Source: Larix kaempferi (taxonomy: Eukaryota > Streptophyta > Pinopsida > Pinales > Pinaceae). From it: a stretch of DNA of 64,000 nt. Under the pieces are notes generated by a model. That model saw nothing but the letters and a program-made list of their open reading frames with translations, was not told the DNA's origin and did not search any database. The stretch covers positions 7,073,501 to 7,137,500 of the forward strand of contig BSBM01000597.1 in assembly GCA_027924585.1 (NCBI GenBank), given 5' to 3'. Both the position numbers and the translations under genes were made by a program. Below, one piece after another: positions 23,656-33,623 of this stretch. Numbering within the stretch: position 1 is the first letter of the stretch; every line of letters starts with the position of its first letter.

Positions 23656-24067
23656 CTATAGAAAAACCTAATCCCATAAGTTCATGCACTTCATCTAATG
23701 AGGAAAGAAGAATTATAACCAAACCATGATGCTCCCTAAGCTATTGAAAGAACATTTGAGGATGTATATCCATTATAGAGTAACATTTTTTACCTCCTAA
23801 TGTTATGTCCACACATAAGAAAGAATTTTAACATAATTCAAGTAGAGATAATATGTCATAACACTAGTACCAACTAGATTTCCCCATCTATCTCTATCAA
23901 GTGGAAAGGTAGGATGAATAGGCTAGAAGCATCACTAAGCTAGCTAAAAATGGCTCTATGAAATGTCTATGGAAAAACCATAGATATCATCTGTGGAACT
24001 ACTGGATGTGGTGGAATATCACATACAAAATGATGTTAAAACATCCCATACATGTTATGGGGTAACA

Positions 24068-24499
24068 TATGGCTCCAACTGTGAGACATGTACTCAATGA
24101 TAGAGTGCATGAGAACCTCAAAAATCTTTGGTACTCCAATTCTGTGGTACACGAAACACAAACAACATTTTTTCAACCAAGAACTCTTCCATGACATGTT
24201 CCTATCTAAGACTCACTTCAAAGGATCGGTACAATAGGGGGGAGATGATCCCCTCCATAATATATAAATAAATAAAAAACATGTAATTAAGTAAGAAGTA
24301 AAGTCATAAATGAATCATGTCTAAATGCAACACATATAATCAAAGATGCAACAAGCAACCATGCACACAAAAATTCAATCTAATGTTGATGCTAAAGAGA
24401 TTATTCTTTCTAACTCTAACTCTAACACTAAGGATGGTAAATCAAAGAGAAGCTCAAAGTAAGACCAAACTAAGGCCTCTTGTACTCACATATTAACCT
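24068..24499 (-). other. E0 3' internal end, noncoding
   Basis: This stretch lies between the surviving pol fragment of E0 and its left LTR. All frames are closed and no polypurine tract is evident. RT, RNase H and integrase should lie here or nearby, so a large deletion must have removed them. Confidence 0.5.
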
Positions 24500-24850
24500 T
24501 TCAATGTCACTCTTTTCTATTGGAGTAGTTTTCTTCCCTACATTGATCATCTTAGGACTATATTATGATCCAACACTAAGTTTATCATAGTATTCAACTT
24601 GATCAAAAGTTGGTATATGATTAAGTAAGTCAAGTCTATCGTACATACTCTCTAAAGGGACAACTCCTTTTTGGGATTTTATTAGTTGGAAAGTTTGCTC
24701 TATGTATATCATCATTATTTGTCCCATCTTACCAATTAATACCATTTTCTTCCAATTATTGCAAATTACTAAAGAATATTTTACAATGCTCATAATTATC
24801 GGGGACAGTTGGTCTAACAATTATTTAAATTTTTCATTCTCCCAACTCCT
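24500..24850 (-). pseudogene. E0 linker before RT
   Basis: Minus-strand frames give IKSQKGVVPLESMYDRLD, then PKMINVGKKTTPIEKSDI and LICEYK. These are landmarks that, in the Tat-like gypsy family I recall, sit just upstream of the RT. Similarity stops after EYK, so this marks the edge of the deletion that removed RT. Stops interrupt the frame. Confidence 0.65.
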
Positions 24851-25240
24851 TAAAAGGTTTCAAGGTAGCCCCAAATATATCTAGCGAGTTAGCCATGGCA
24901 TTCATTTCCCTAGGAACTTTTTCAATAGAGAAAGCATCAAAAATATCTATGGTGTCCCATGTTGCATTTGTGATTTTGATCATTAGCCCCAACAAACCCT
25001 TTTATTTTCAATTTAGTGAAATCAAAATAGACGATTTCTTTTAGTCATTCAATGTTCATGTCTTGGGATAATCCTCATCCTAGACTCAAGGCTTCATATT
25101 CAACAATGTTATTGATGACATCAAACTCAAGTCTATAAGAAAAAGCCTTAATAGTGCCATTAGTTGAAGTAAAAATTATTATATCTTTAAATTATGTTTC
25201 ACTTATAGCACCATCAAAATACATGGTCCAAAACCCTTCA
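24851..25240 (-). pseudogene. E0 RNase H-like domain located before RT
   Basis: Leftward reading from about 25237 gives MYFDGAISET, FSYRLEFDVINNIVEYEALSLG and, near the end, FDAFSIEKVPREMNAMANSL. These are the D-G, E-A-E-Y-E-A-L and closing motifs of a type I RNase H. Because PR is upstream and the RT linker downstream, this RNase H precedes RT instead of following it. At least two stops are present. Confidence 0.75.
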
Positions 25241-25399
25241 AATTCCTTATTATTGGTCTCTAATGTTTCAAGTTCTAAGGAATTTGTATAAACACTAAGG
25301 TTTCCAAACTCCTCATCAATGTACAATATTTCATTCATGGGTATCTCATAGTTGGTTCCCTATGATGTGTGACATAAATTCCATCACAAGTTGGGATGG

Positions 25400-25927
25400 T
25401 GGTATATGATAATTCCATCTGAAAACTACCACCTAAACTTGCCTCCCATTTCCTGGATAAAATCATATCCCACATGTTAAGTACATCAATAACTACAACT
25501 TCCATCAATACAAAATATTTGGATATGCAGCTAGACTAACCTTTAAGTACTTGATAATACCGTGAACTTTGACAGGTTTTGAATATATGCCACACACATT
25601 TCTATAAGATATTATGGTGGCTAAGCCTAATTGATTCATGACTTTCAAAGGAATAGCATTGGTTGGTGCCCCTAAGGCAACCATACAATTGTGCAAAAGA
25701 AGATCACTGATCATAAGGGTAATGTAGAAAGGTGAATCACTCATGTTTCTTGTACCATGGTCCATAGATTGTAATACTAAATGAGGATCTGCTATAAGTT
25801 CTTCCAATGGATCTTCTATCTTGAACAACTTTTTCACTTTCTCCATTTGTGAAGGGAATTTGACTAATTCTAAAATGGGCACAAGAATTGTGAGTTTGGT
25901 TAAAGCATAGCCTACATCTACTTTCAA
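25400..25927 (-). pseudogene. E0 aspartic protease
   Basis: The frame from 25927 includes DPHLVLQSMDH, SPFYITLMISDLLLHNCMV and ALGAPTNAIPLKVMNQLGL. The last is the protease active site, with D-S-G-A-S decayed to A-L-G-A-P. The following SLAAYPNILY and, after a stop, WDMILSRKWEASLGG match the rest of this protease. The catalytic Asp is lost. Confidence 0.78.
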
Positions 25928-26155
25928 ATATACATCCTTGTTATTCTCATTCTCATTAGATTAAGTAAAAGGGGAAGTGTTCAAGGGTAAATATCAGGGA
26001 AAATTTTAATGATCCATAATTTTGTTAAAGTGTAGAAACCTTGGTGAATCTTACTAATTCTTAAATTTCCAACCATAAAATGTTTGGAGATATCTTTGTA
26101 AAAATATTCAAATTTCTAATAATTTAATATAGTTCCTGGACAATTTTGGCTATAT

Positions 26156-26905
26156 TTAGAGTAAAATAATTTTACCCCATGGAATTTGGGAAAAACCATT
26201 TAGAAAAAATGGAAATTGACGATTATTTTTCCGAAAAAAACCCTTAAAATTAGCCCATGGGCTAAATTTTGCCCCTAAAATTTTCCTTTGTAAATATGAT
26301 TTAGTCCATGCTTTTCTTTGAGGTGGGAAAGGATTATATGGAGGAGTCACTTGTGCTTTATTCTTTATAATGTATTCCATGTACTTCTCCTTCCTAAGCC
26401 TATTCTTGGATTCCTCATCCATTGAGTTCAAGAAATCCATTCTAGCTTCCTTAGAAACATCTATGCTTCTCTCTTTAATTTATCTCACTTGTTCCCTAGG
26501 GACTTGATGTTGTAAATGTGGTCAACCTCGTTATTCAAGAATTTTATGCTGTAAAAAATTGGAGGTACTTGTCATTCCCTTACTTTCACTCTCATCCCCT
26601 TGGTTATGACGTTCCCATTCACTATGTGGTTAATTACATTTTAGGCACCATGGAATATCTTCTTGATACACTAAGTTTGTTGGAAAAAGAGTGATAGGAA
26701 TTCTTTGTTTAACAAGGTTTTTTGATATTAGATTAACTTAAGTAGCCATCTTCTCAAATTTCTGAGTTAAGGGAGCAATATGATCTAAGTTAGTTTCAAC
26801 ATTATTTATGGTTCTAGTCTTAGTTTCATCCTTTGGAGTGGATTCTCTTATAGTTATGATGCCAACCTTAGAGGAAAGAAACAATCCTTCAAATTATGTA
26901 TCTCA
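26156..26905 (-). pseudogene. E0 gag C-terminal part, left of the E6 insertion
   Basis: The frame from 26440 (MDFLNSMDEESKNRLRKEKYMEY...PPYNPFPPQRK) and scattered pieces up to 26905 are acidic/basic low-complexity sequence between gag capsid and protease of E0. The zinc finger region could not be read. E6 interrupts the gene at 26910, and the upstream part resumes at 33624. Confidence 0.5.
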
Positions 26906-27040
26906 TTCTTTGTTGATTTATATGTAACTTCGGAATGTATTTCACATATATGTATATTGTATTCCTATAGAGATGTTATTATTCCTCTATACGGAAGTGT
27001 CGTCATTTATATTGTAAGTGTCGTGACTTATACTTGATGA

Positions 27041-27177
27041 GTTATTAGACCACCTTGTTGGGGTCGGTCCTGTATAAGTCATGTGGGTCGAAGGGTTATT
27101 AGACCACCCTATTGGGGGTCGGCCATGTGGGTCAAAAGGTTATTAGACCACCCTATTGGGTGTCGGCCCAGTCAGCA
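27041..27177 (+). repeat. Triplicated U3 motif in E6 LTR
   Basis: Three units with GTTATTAGACCACCYTRTTGGG, spaced 54 and 44 bases apart, lie about 60-200 bases upstream of the TATA box. Tandem U3 repeats often act as enhancers in plant LTRs; here that role is inference. Confidence 0.75.
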
Positions 27178-27237
27178 TTATGTTAAGTGGTTAAGTTGAG
27201 GCCGACCTAGTTGAGTAAAGGTCAAGTCAAGTTAGTG

Positions 27238-27245
27238 TATAAATA
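27238..27245 (+). promoter_or_regulatory. TATA box of E6 5' LTR
   Basis: TATAAATA followed by GAGAGTGTGTCTCTCTC, a pyrimidine-rich likely start region. The same box lies at 33300-33307 in the 3' LTR. Confidence 0.75.
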
Positions 27246-27556
27246 GAGAGTGTGTCTCTCTCATTTTACACATTCTATTCACTCACTCACACTTTGGAGA
27301 GTGGCACACTTGTGGAGGAGGAGGCTCTGCTGCTAGGAGAAGACTATCTCTTGTATTCTGGTTGTATCATTGCTCTATCTATCTCTGAGGAAGTTATTGG
27401 GGTTTTTCACCTTTATGGTTTTCCCCAAGTAAACTCTGTGTCTCATGTGTGCTTGCATTATTGTGTCCATGATTAATATGCTGTAGATATGTTGTACATG
27501 TTGTTCTCTCAGTTAAGATCCTAGATCAAATTTAAGTAAATTCTGAAAATTTAACA

Positions 27557-27568
27557 TGGTATCAGAGC
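27557..27568 (+). promoter_or_regulatory. E6 primer binding site (tRNA-iMet)
   Basis: TGGTATCAGAGC immediately follows the 5' LTR, a perfect initiator tRNA-Met site. Confidence 0.96.
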
Positions 27569-30475
27569 TATCCTGAAAGAAGGCATGATATGTCATGTAT
27601 GACACTTGTTGCACTTACGATGCTAGGGCTTGATATAGCAAAAAACAGTCATCGTAGCACTTTCGCTATAAATACATTTTGGAGAAGGTTTCAGATCTGA
27701 AACTTTTACAGGTCAAAGATCAGATCCCCATGTACCTTTTGTCCAAAGGAAAACCTTTAATTCATTTTACTTCGTGATTTATGATCTGTACAATATAGGG
27801 TTTCTGCCTCTTCCAGATCTGAGTCAAAAACAGGTGACCTTGGAAAAAAGGTCATAACTTGGGCTAGGAAGATCCAAATAAAATTTTGTAAAAAGTGATA
27901 GGTAGTACATAGACCGTACTATCTCAGAAAACGTTTTCAGAGGCCGAAGTTGAAACAGTGACACGTGGTACACCGTACAAGTTCGCTCTCCTGTAGTATC
28001 CCATAAACAGGTCACGTTGTGACACTTGGCATAACTCTCTCTCAGATAATCCAATTGAGGTCGGACCTATCGGGATGGAAAGATAATAGGTCGGGATATC
28101 TCAGGAAAAATTTTCAGACCCTGTGGATTGAAAAGTTCAGAGTTACACCAGAAACAATTAGGTACATATTTCTGTCAAAACAGAATTATTTTTTAGCACC
28201 TTCATTCATGGCTTCCGGAATTTAGGGCTTTGGAGAAAGTTGGAATTTTTGTAATCGAAGACCACAGCTGGATGCTACTCATCAAAATCAAAATTTAGAG
28301 ACCAAGATCATATTTTTTGGTTGGGAAAAAGGTCGGGCTTGATCAAACCCCAGTTCGAGACTTTGATCGGAAAGATGGAAAATTAGGGCTTCTGTAAAAA
28401 TTGGAATTTTGGAAATCTGTGACCACGACTGGAATCTCCTCAGAAAAATCAAAGCTTAGAGCTTTGAATCAAATATTTTGGTTGGGTGAAGCTCCGGGAA
28501 ACTCAAACCCTAATTCAGGGTCCTCCCTAGTGAATCCAGAAATCTAAAAGACAATTTCGAGGGGTGAAACTTTGCAGTTTTCGAATTCTGAATATACCAA
28601 CTTGATCAGCTCATCAAGGCGCATATTTTTATCCTTTTGGAAGTGTGAAATTCAAAGTTTGAATTTTTGGGGTTTCTTTGACAAACCCTAATCCAACTCC
28701 AGCTCCAGTTCTTGCAAATCAAGTGGATTGGGTTAATCCTAGAAGAAGATGGATTGGTCACCTACATAAGTGAAGAAGTTCATGTCTTAGAGGGAGATGA
28801 GGCTAAGGCCTTCCATAAGAAAGTTACAAGCAATCTTGACAAGTATGGCTTATAGGTATGTTTCATGGTTAAGTTTATCATATGTTTGTCTTCATATCAT
28901 TACAGTACAATCTTGATTAATTACTAGACTTGTCGTATCACCTTAATAGAAGATATTCATTGATTAAGGTTTTGACACTTATGAATGTACTAATGCATTG
29001 TGATGTTTTATGAGGTTTATGTTGTTTGCTAACATAAAAGGTACACCAAGAAAGACAAATCATGGTGACATGAAGACAAAGATTCATCCATTGTCATGGA
29101 TCACATAGAAGATCTAATTTCGAGGTATGTATAACTTGGTCCTACAATGGTTAACCTATGAGACATGCAAGTTACTAGCACAAGTCACTAAAGAGAACCA
29201 GAAGACATTATGCGGGTATGTTAGACATAACTAGCTAGCATGCTAATCCAGGTATGTTTTTCCTATATCAAGCTAGAATCCTACCTTGTGTTAGGATATT
29301 ATGCTGTTGTGTTGTTGATAATGATTATTCATGAAGTCATAGGTTTGAATAGTCATGGCTGTATGCATATTATGTTTCTTACCATAATTGATGATATGAC
29401 TAACCAAAAGAATCATGAAGGTATAGGTTTGAGTAATCATGGGTCTATGCATTGATGATTTAACTAATTAGAAGATTCCTAGGATCAAATAAGAATATGC
29501 ATGAGTAAAAGAAGACTTCCCTGAAACCTTGAATACTAATGTTTATTATCTGTGAATGATCATGACTATACATGTTTAAGATTATTGTGTTTTGATAGTA
29601 TTAAGATTATACTAATAAATGTGTGATTATGTATGAGACCTCAAGGATAACACAATGATGATACTAATAAGCATCCATAGTGATTAAGGATGGATGTAAT
29701 TTCAAGGATAGGTAATCCAGGAAGCAAAGATCAAGAGGGAGCACACTCAGTTGTTTCTGCAAGAAAGCAAAGGAGCACACTTCAGTAGTTTCTGCAAGGA
29801 TGCAGATATTCAGAGGGAGTTGACCACTTCTCACAATCCACATCAGAATGGAGGTCCAAAGATTCATAGGGAGTCCACCCAGCAACCATAAAAAGATAAG
29901 TATTTTAATTATCATTTCTTGCATATTTGTTTGTTTAAATAAAATTGTTCAATGATGTATATGCTAATGTTCCTAGACTTAGGACATGTATTGTGCATAT
30001 TAGAATGATTGCATTAATGAACACTATACTACTATGCATGTGTTGGGTAAGTGGCCTATGGCACTGTACAACATTCCATTGTTACTTATCTAGAATGAAA
30101 CCTCTTTGCTGACATGTTGGGAGTAGTGCAAACTCTTAACAATGTTTTGGTAGAGATTGGAAGGCATCTAGAAAGTTACGGAATATGGATAAATGTTGTG
30201 TTGAAGCATTGGCTAAGATAATTGCATGACTGTATGACATATTTCTTTATGTGTAATAATTTGTTCTGAAAACTATGAGATATTTTCTAATCATGCAATT
30301 TAACTTGTTGTGTAGGAAAGATCGTATACCATCACCTACAAAAGAAGGACTACAACATTTGTTCAGCAACAAAGTTATCTATTAAAAATATTGAAGTTCC
30401 CAGGATCTAGGAAGAATGCCATGATTGAGTTGTACCAGTTGATCATGAAGATGTTTTGACTTCCAAGAGGATCTA
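27569..30475 (+). other. E6 noncoding leader (gag/pol lost)
   Basis: About 2.9 kb lies where gag, protease and integrase would be. All frames are closed. GGTATGT occurs several times (28855, 29124, 29215, 29251), each resembling a plant 5' splice site, and TTGTTGTGTAG at about 30306-30316 resembles an acceptor. A diverged direct repeat around 29740-29800 includes a TTTCTGCAAG motif. Nothing matches a host gene that I recognise. Confidence 0.5.
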
Positions 30476-30811
30476 CAGATCAAGCATGCTACAGGTGGTA
30501 GCATAGAGACTTTTGCTCCTGTAGCCAGATACACTTCCATTAGATCAGTACTTGCTCTGGCTGTAGTGATGAAGTGAAAGATACACTAGATGGATTTCAA
30601 GACAACCTTCTTGAATGGTGTAGTTGAAGAAGAAGCGTATGTGGATGACCTATTTATAACATGTGAGGATAGATTGATTGCTGACATGCAGTGGAGGCTT
30701 GCTTCCGAGTTCGAGATGAAGAACTTGGGGATGATGCACTATTTGTTTTTGGCATGGAGGTGTGGTAGAGGGCAGATGGAATCTTCCTTGGACAAGGGAA
30801 GTATGCAGTAG
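30476..30811 (+). pseudogene. E6 reverse transcriptase with internal deletion
   Basis: The frame reads IETFAPVARYTSIRSVLALA, MDFKTTFLNGVVEEEA and then directly YVDDLFIT, followed by FEMKNLGMMHY. In an intact copia RT roughly 100 residues separate NGVVEEE from the YVDD active site. They are missing here, with the frame preserved across the join. Stops occur before MDFKTTF and a frameshift follows near 30750-30790. Confidence 0.85.
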
Positions 30812-31410
30812 AGATCCTGAAGAGGTTCGGGATGATGGGCTGCAAGGCTATGGCCACACCTATGGCATCGAACCTGAAGATTCTATGTGATGCTTCATCT
30901 GATCTAGTTGATGTCACGATGTATCATCAGATGATTGGGTCCTCTATGTACCTGACGAACACGAGACTAGATATTTGCTTTGCAGTGAACACATTGAGCC
31001 AGTTCCTGACGGATCCAAGGAGTGTTCACCTGGTTGCTGTAAAGCATGTTCTGAGGTACCTGAAGGGTACAGTGGATTATGGGCTCAAGTATGAAGCAAA
31101 TCAAAAGTTTAACTAGCAGGGTTATGTTGATTCAGATTGGGCAAGCAATGCTGCAGATAGGAAGAGCACTTCTGGGTGCTGCTTCAGTATGGGATCAGGT
31201 GTGATCTTTTGGTTTAGTAGGAAGCAGTCCTGCGTAGCACTGAGTAAAGCCAAAGTAGAGTATGTTGCGATGGATGAGCAGGTTGCAGATGTATTGACCA
31301 AGCCGTTGACTAGAGTGCAGTTTGAGTACTTCAGAGAGAGTCTTGGTGCACTTCAGATCGAGGTTCATTCCAAGGGAAGTGACGAGTCCGAAAGATGCAG
31401 ATGCACATGA
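30793..31410 (+). pseudogene. E6 RT end and RNase H, truncated
   Basis: In a second frame: GMMGCKAMATPMASNLK, MYHQMIGSSMYLTNTR, VKHVLRYLKGTVDYGLKYE, then a stop, GYVDSDWA and DRKSTSGCCFSMGSGVI, and KQSCVALSKAKVEYVAM. These are the end of copia RT and the RNase H core. A deletion then joins VEYVAM to VADVLTKPLTRVQFEYF, removing about 50 residues of RNase H in frame. The protein ends at a TGA near 31408. Confidence 0.85.
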
Positions 31411-31419
31411 TCTTTTCTA

Positions 31420-31612
31420 ACATGGTTGATGTGTTCTCCCATGGTCGTGATGTAATTGCTAAGCCATTCTCACATGGTGGTAGATGTGTTCTCCCATGGT
31501 GTAGATGTAAGGGTTGAAGCCATTTTTCACATGGTGGTAGATGTGTTCTCCCATGGTGAAAAAGTAAGGGCTGGAGCCTTCCCCGAATGGTGGTAGATGT
31601 GTTCTCCCATGT
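31420..31612 (+). repeat. E6 3' array A (about 60-bp units)
   Basis: Four copies of CATGGTGGTAGATGTGTTCTCC occur at about 31421, 31473, 31530 and 31588, separated by related spacers with GTAAGGG and AAGCC. The array starts just after the pol stop. Confidence 0.85.
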
Positions 31613-31736
31613 CGGTGGTGTAATTATTGGATGATGTGCATCTGGGTTGTGCTTCGTGGATGATGAGATGATCTGAAGAAGACGATGCTATGATGATCAG
31701 GAGGATCAGGGATGATGAGCATCAGGACAATGCCCC

Positions 31737-32150
31737 AGTTACTGCTCTATATGTATATGTACGCATCATGTTGGATGATGGATATGATTAGTTGGATCAT
31801 TTATATGTATATGTATATGTACGCATCATGTTTGATGCTAGATATGATCAGTTGGATCATTTGTATGTATTTTGTATATGCATCATGTTGGATGCTTGGA
31901 CCATGTATCTGTATATGTATCAGGTGGATCATGTATGATGATATGTATCAGGTAGATACTTGGTATGCATCAGGTGGATGCATTGTATGATCAGGATGAT
32001 CATGATGACGAGCTTCAGGGTGTTGATCTAGATGATATGTATCAGGATGATGCAGTGATGATGATCAGTGTGATCATGAGCATCAGGATGATGCTTTGTG
32101 CGATGATGATCCGTTGGATCATGAGTATCAGGTTGATACTTGGAGGTCAG
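31737..32150 (+). repeat. E6 3' array B (ATCATG/GATGAT-rich)
   Basis: Imperfect repeats of GCATCATGTTGGATG, GATCAGTTGGATCATTT and TATCAGGTGGAT alternate over about 400 bases. Short frames such as the one at 31712-31990 are products of the repeat. Confidence 0.75.
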
Positions 32151-32180
32151 AGATGATATGTGGCAGGTTGTGCAAATAGC

Positions 32181-32735
32181 ATGTAATCAGTCCTAGGAGA
32201 TCTTGCCGATCGTGCTAAGGCACATAAATGTTCCTGGGATACTCTTTCTGGTATTGCTATGTAGTATGTAATCAGTCCTTAGATATCCGATAGGTTGAGC
32301 TGTGTGCTCGTAATCAGTCCTGGGATGAGTTATTACTACAAAGACATGTAATCAGTCCTGGAGATCCGAGAGGTTGAGCTGTGTGCTCGTAATTTGTCCT
32401 GGGATGCTCTTTAGAGATCTTGCCGGTCATGCTGCGGCACATAAATGTTCCTGGGATGCTCTTTAAAGGTTTTGTCTATCCACATGTAATCAGTCCTGGA
32501 GATCCGAGATGTTGAGCTGTGTGCTCGTAATAAGTCCTGGGATTCTCTTTAGAGATCTTGTCGGTCGTGCTGCGACACACAAATGTTCCTGGGATGCTCT
32601 TTAAAGGTATTGTGGAGGAGATGCATGTAATCAGTCCTGGGATATCTTGCCGGTCGTGCTTAGGCAAATAAATGTTCCTAGGATACTCTTTCCGGTATTG
32701 CATCCGCACATAAAATTAGTCCTGAGAGGCCACCT
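32181..32735 (+). repeat. E6 3' array C (ATGTAATCAGTCCT units)
   Basis: Five units start with ATGTAATCAGTCCT at 32181, 32266, 32345, 32483 and 32625. Within them recur GAGATCCGAGAGGTTGAGCT, CTTGCCGGTCGTGCT and AAATGTTCCTGGGAT. Unit spacing is about 80 or about 140 bases, suggesting a higher-order structure of two submotifs. Confidence 0.88.
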
Positions 32736-32960
32736 CTATCAGACCATTCACACAGATGATGAAGACCTGCGGGTGGTGGGCCTACATCCAGTATGAAAAA
32801 GGAATGGCTTTGTAGAACTTCCTATGACGAGTAGATTTAGAGATTGATTGAGATAGCAGCAGCAATGACGATGACGATGATTCGAGGATGATGAATCGCT
32901 AATGATGATCCAGAGAAGAAGACTTGTGCTAGAAGACCTATGTTCAGAAATACCTTCCTA

Positions 32961-32972
32961 GTTAAGAGGGAG
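32961..32972 (+). promoter_or_regulatory. E6 polypurine tract
   Basis: GTTAAGAGGGAG directly precedes the 3' LTR. Confidence 0.85.
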
Positions 32973-33618
32973 TGTTGATGTATATGTAACTTCGAAATGT
33001 ATTTCACATATATGTATGATGTATTCCTATAGAGATGTTATTATTCCTCTATACGGAAGTGTCGTCATTTATATTGTAATTGTCGTAACTTATACTTGAT
33101 GGGTTATTAGACCACCTTGTTGGGGTCAGCCCTGTATAAGTCATGTGGGTCGAAGGGTTATTAGACCACCCTATTGGGGGTCGGCCATGTGGATCAAAGG
33201 TTTATTAGACCACCCTATTGGGTGTCGGCCCAGTCAGCATTATGTTAAGTGGTTAAGTTGAGGCAGACCTAGTTGAGTAAAGGTCAAGTCAAGTTAGTGT
33301 ATAAATAGAGAGTGTGTCTCTCTCATTTTACACATTCTATTCACTCACTCACACTTTGGAGAGTGGCACACTTGTGGAGGAGGAGGCTCTGCTGCTAGGA
33401 GAAGACTATCTCTTGTATTCTAGTTGTATCATTACTCTATCTATCTCTGAGGAAGTTATTGGGGTTTTTCACCTTTATGGTTTTCCCCAAGTAAACTCTG
33501 TATCTCTTGTGTGCTTGCATTATTGTGTCCATGATTAATATGGTGTAGATATGCTGTACATGTTGTTCTCTCAGTTAAGATCCTAGATCAGATTGAAGTA
33601 AATTCTGAAAATTTAACA
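32973..33618 (+). repeat. E6 3' LTR
   Basis: 646 bp, TGTTGATG...TTTAACA, followed by TSD TTCTT. The TATA box is at 33300-33307, and the 74-codon frame at 33314-33538 is kept. Confidence 0.96.
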
Positions 33619-33623
33619 TTCTT

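Larger units (their letters stand above)
1186..24067 (-). repeat. E0 3' LTR (left), split by E1 and two solo LTRs
   Basis: The segments 1186-3258, 21089-22219, 22588-22617 and 23661-24067 together form one LTR copy of about 3.6 kb. Segment order and junctions follow the uninterrupted parts of the right-hand copy. For example, AAGAACTTGTCA at 3247-3258 continues at 21089 exactly as the single stretch does near 49000. The terminal TG at 1186 appears mutated to TT, and the right end is GGGGTAACA. No clear polypurine tract follows at 24068. Confidence 0.8.
26911..27556 (+). repeat. E6 5' LTR
   Basis: TGTTGATT...TTTAACA. It contains three diverged copies of a GTTATTAGACCACC unit (27041, 27095, 27139) upstream of a TATA box at 27238-27245. 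A 74-codon open frame at 27252-27476 is shared with the other LTR copies. Confidence 0.96.
26911..33618 (+). mobile_element. E6: internally deleted Ty1/copia retrotransposon in E0
   Basis: Two 646-bp LTRs, a perfect TSD TTCTT (26906-26910 and 33619-33623), a perfect initiator-Met primer site and a purine tract AAGAGGGAG define the ends. By eye the LTRs differ at about 22 positions (3.4 %), making it one of the youngest insertions here. The interior is mostly noncoding. Only an RT and RNase H remnant survives (30476-31410), followed by about 1.5 kb of tandem arrays. Gag, protease and integrase are absent, so it would depend on proteins from another element. Confidence 0.96.

Noticed and set aside
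31712-32156. Met/Tyr/Asp-rich frames in E6 array B
   Set aside because: They are direct products of ATG/GAT-type repeats and have no independent support.
32181-32735. CRISPR-like appearance of repeated units and spacers in array C
   Set aside because: Spacers are related to each other and units vary in length. This is eukaryotic transposon DNA with no cas genes.
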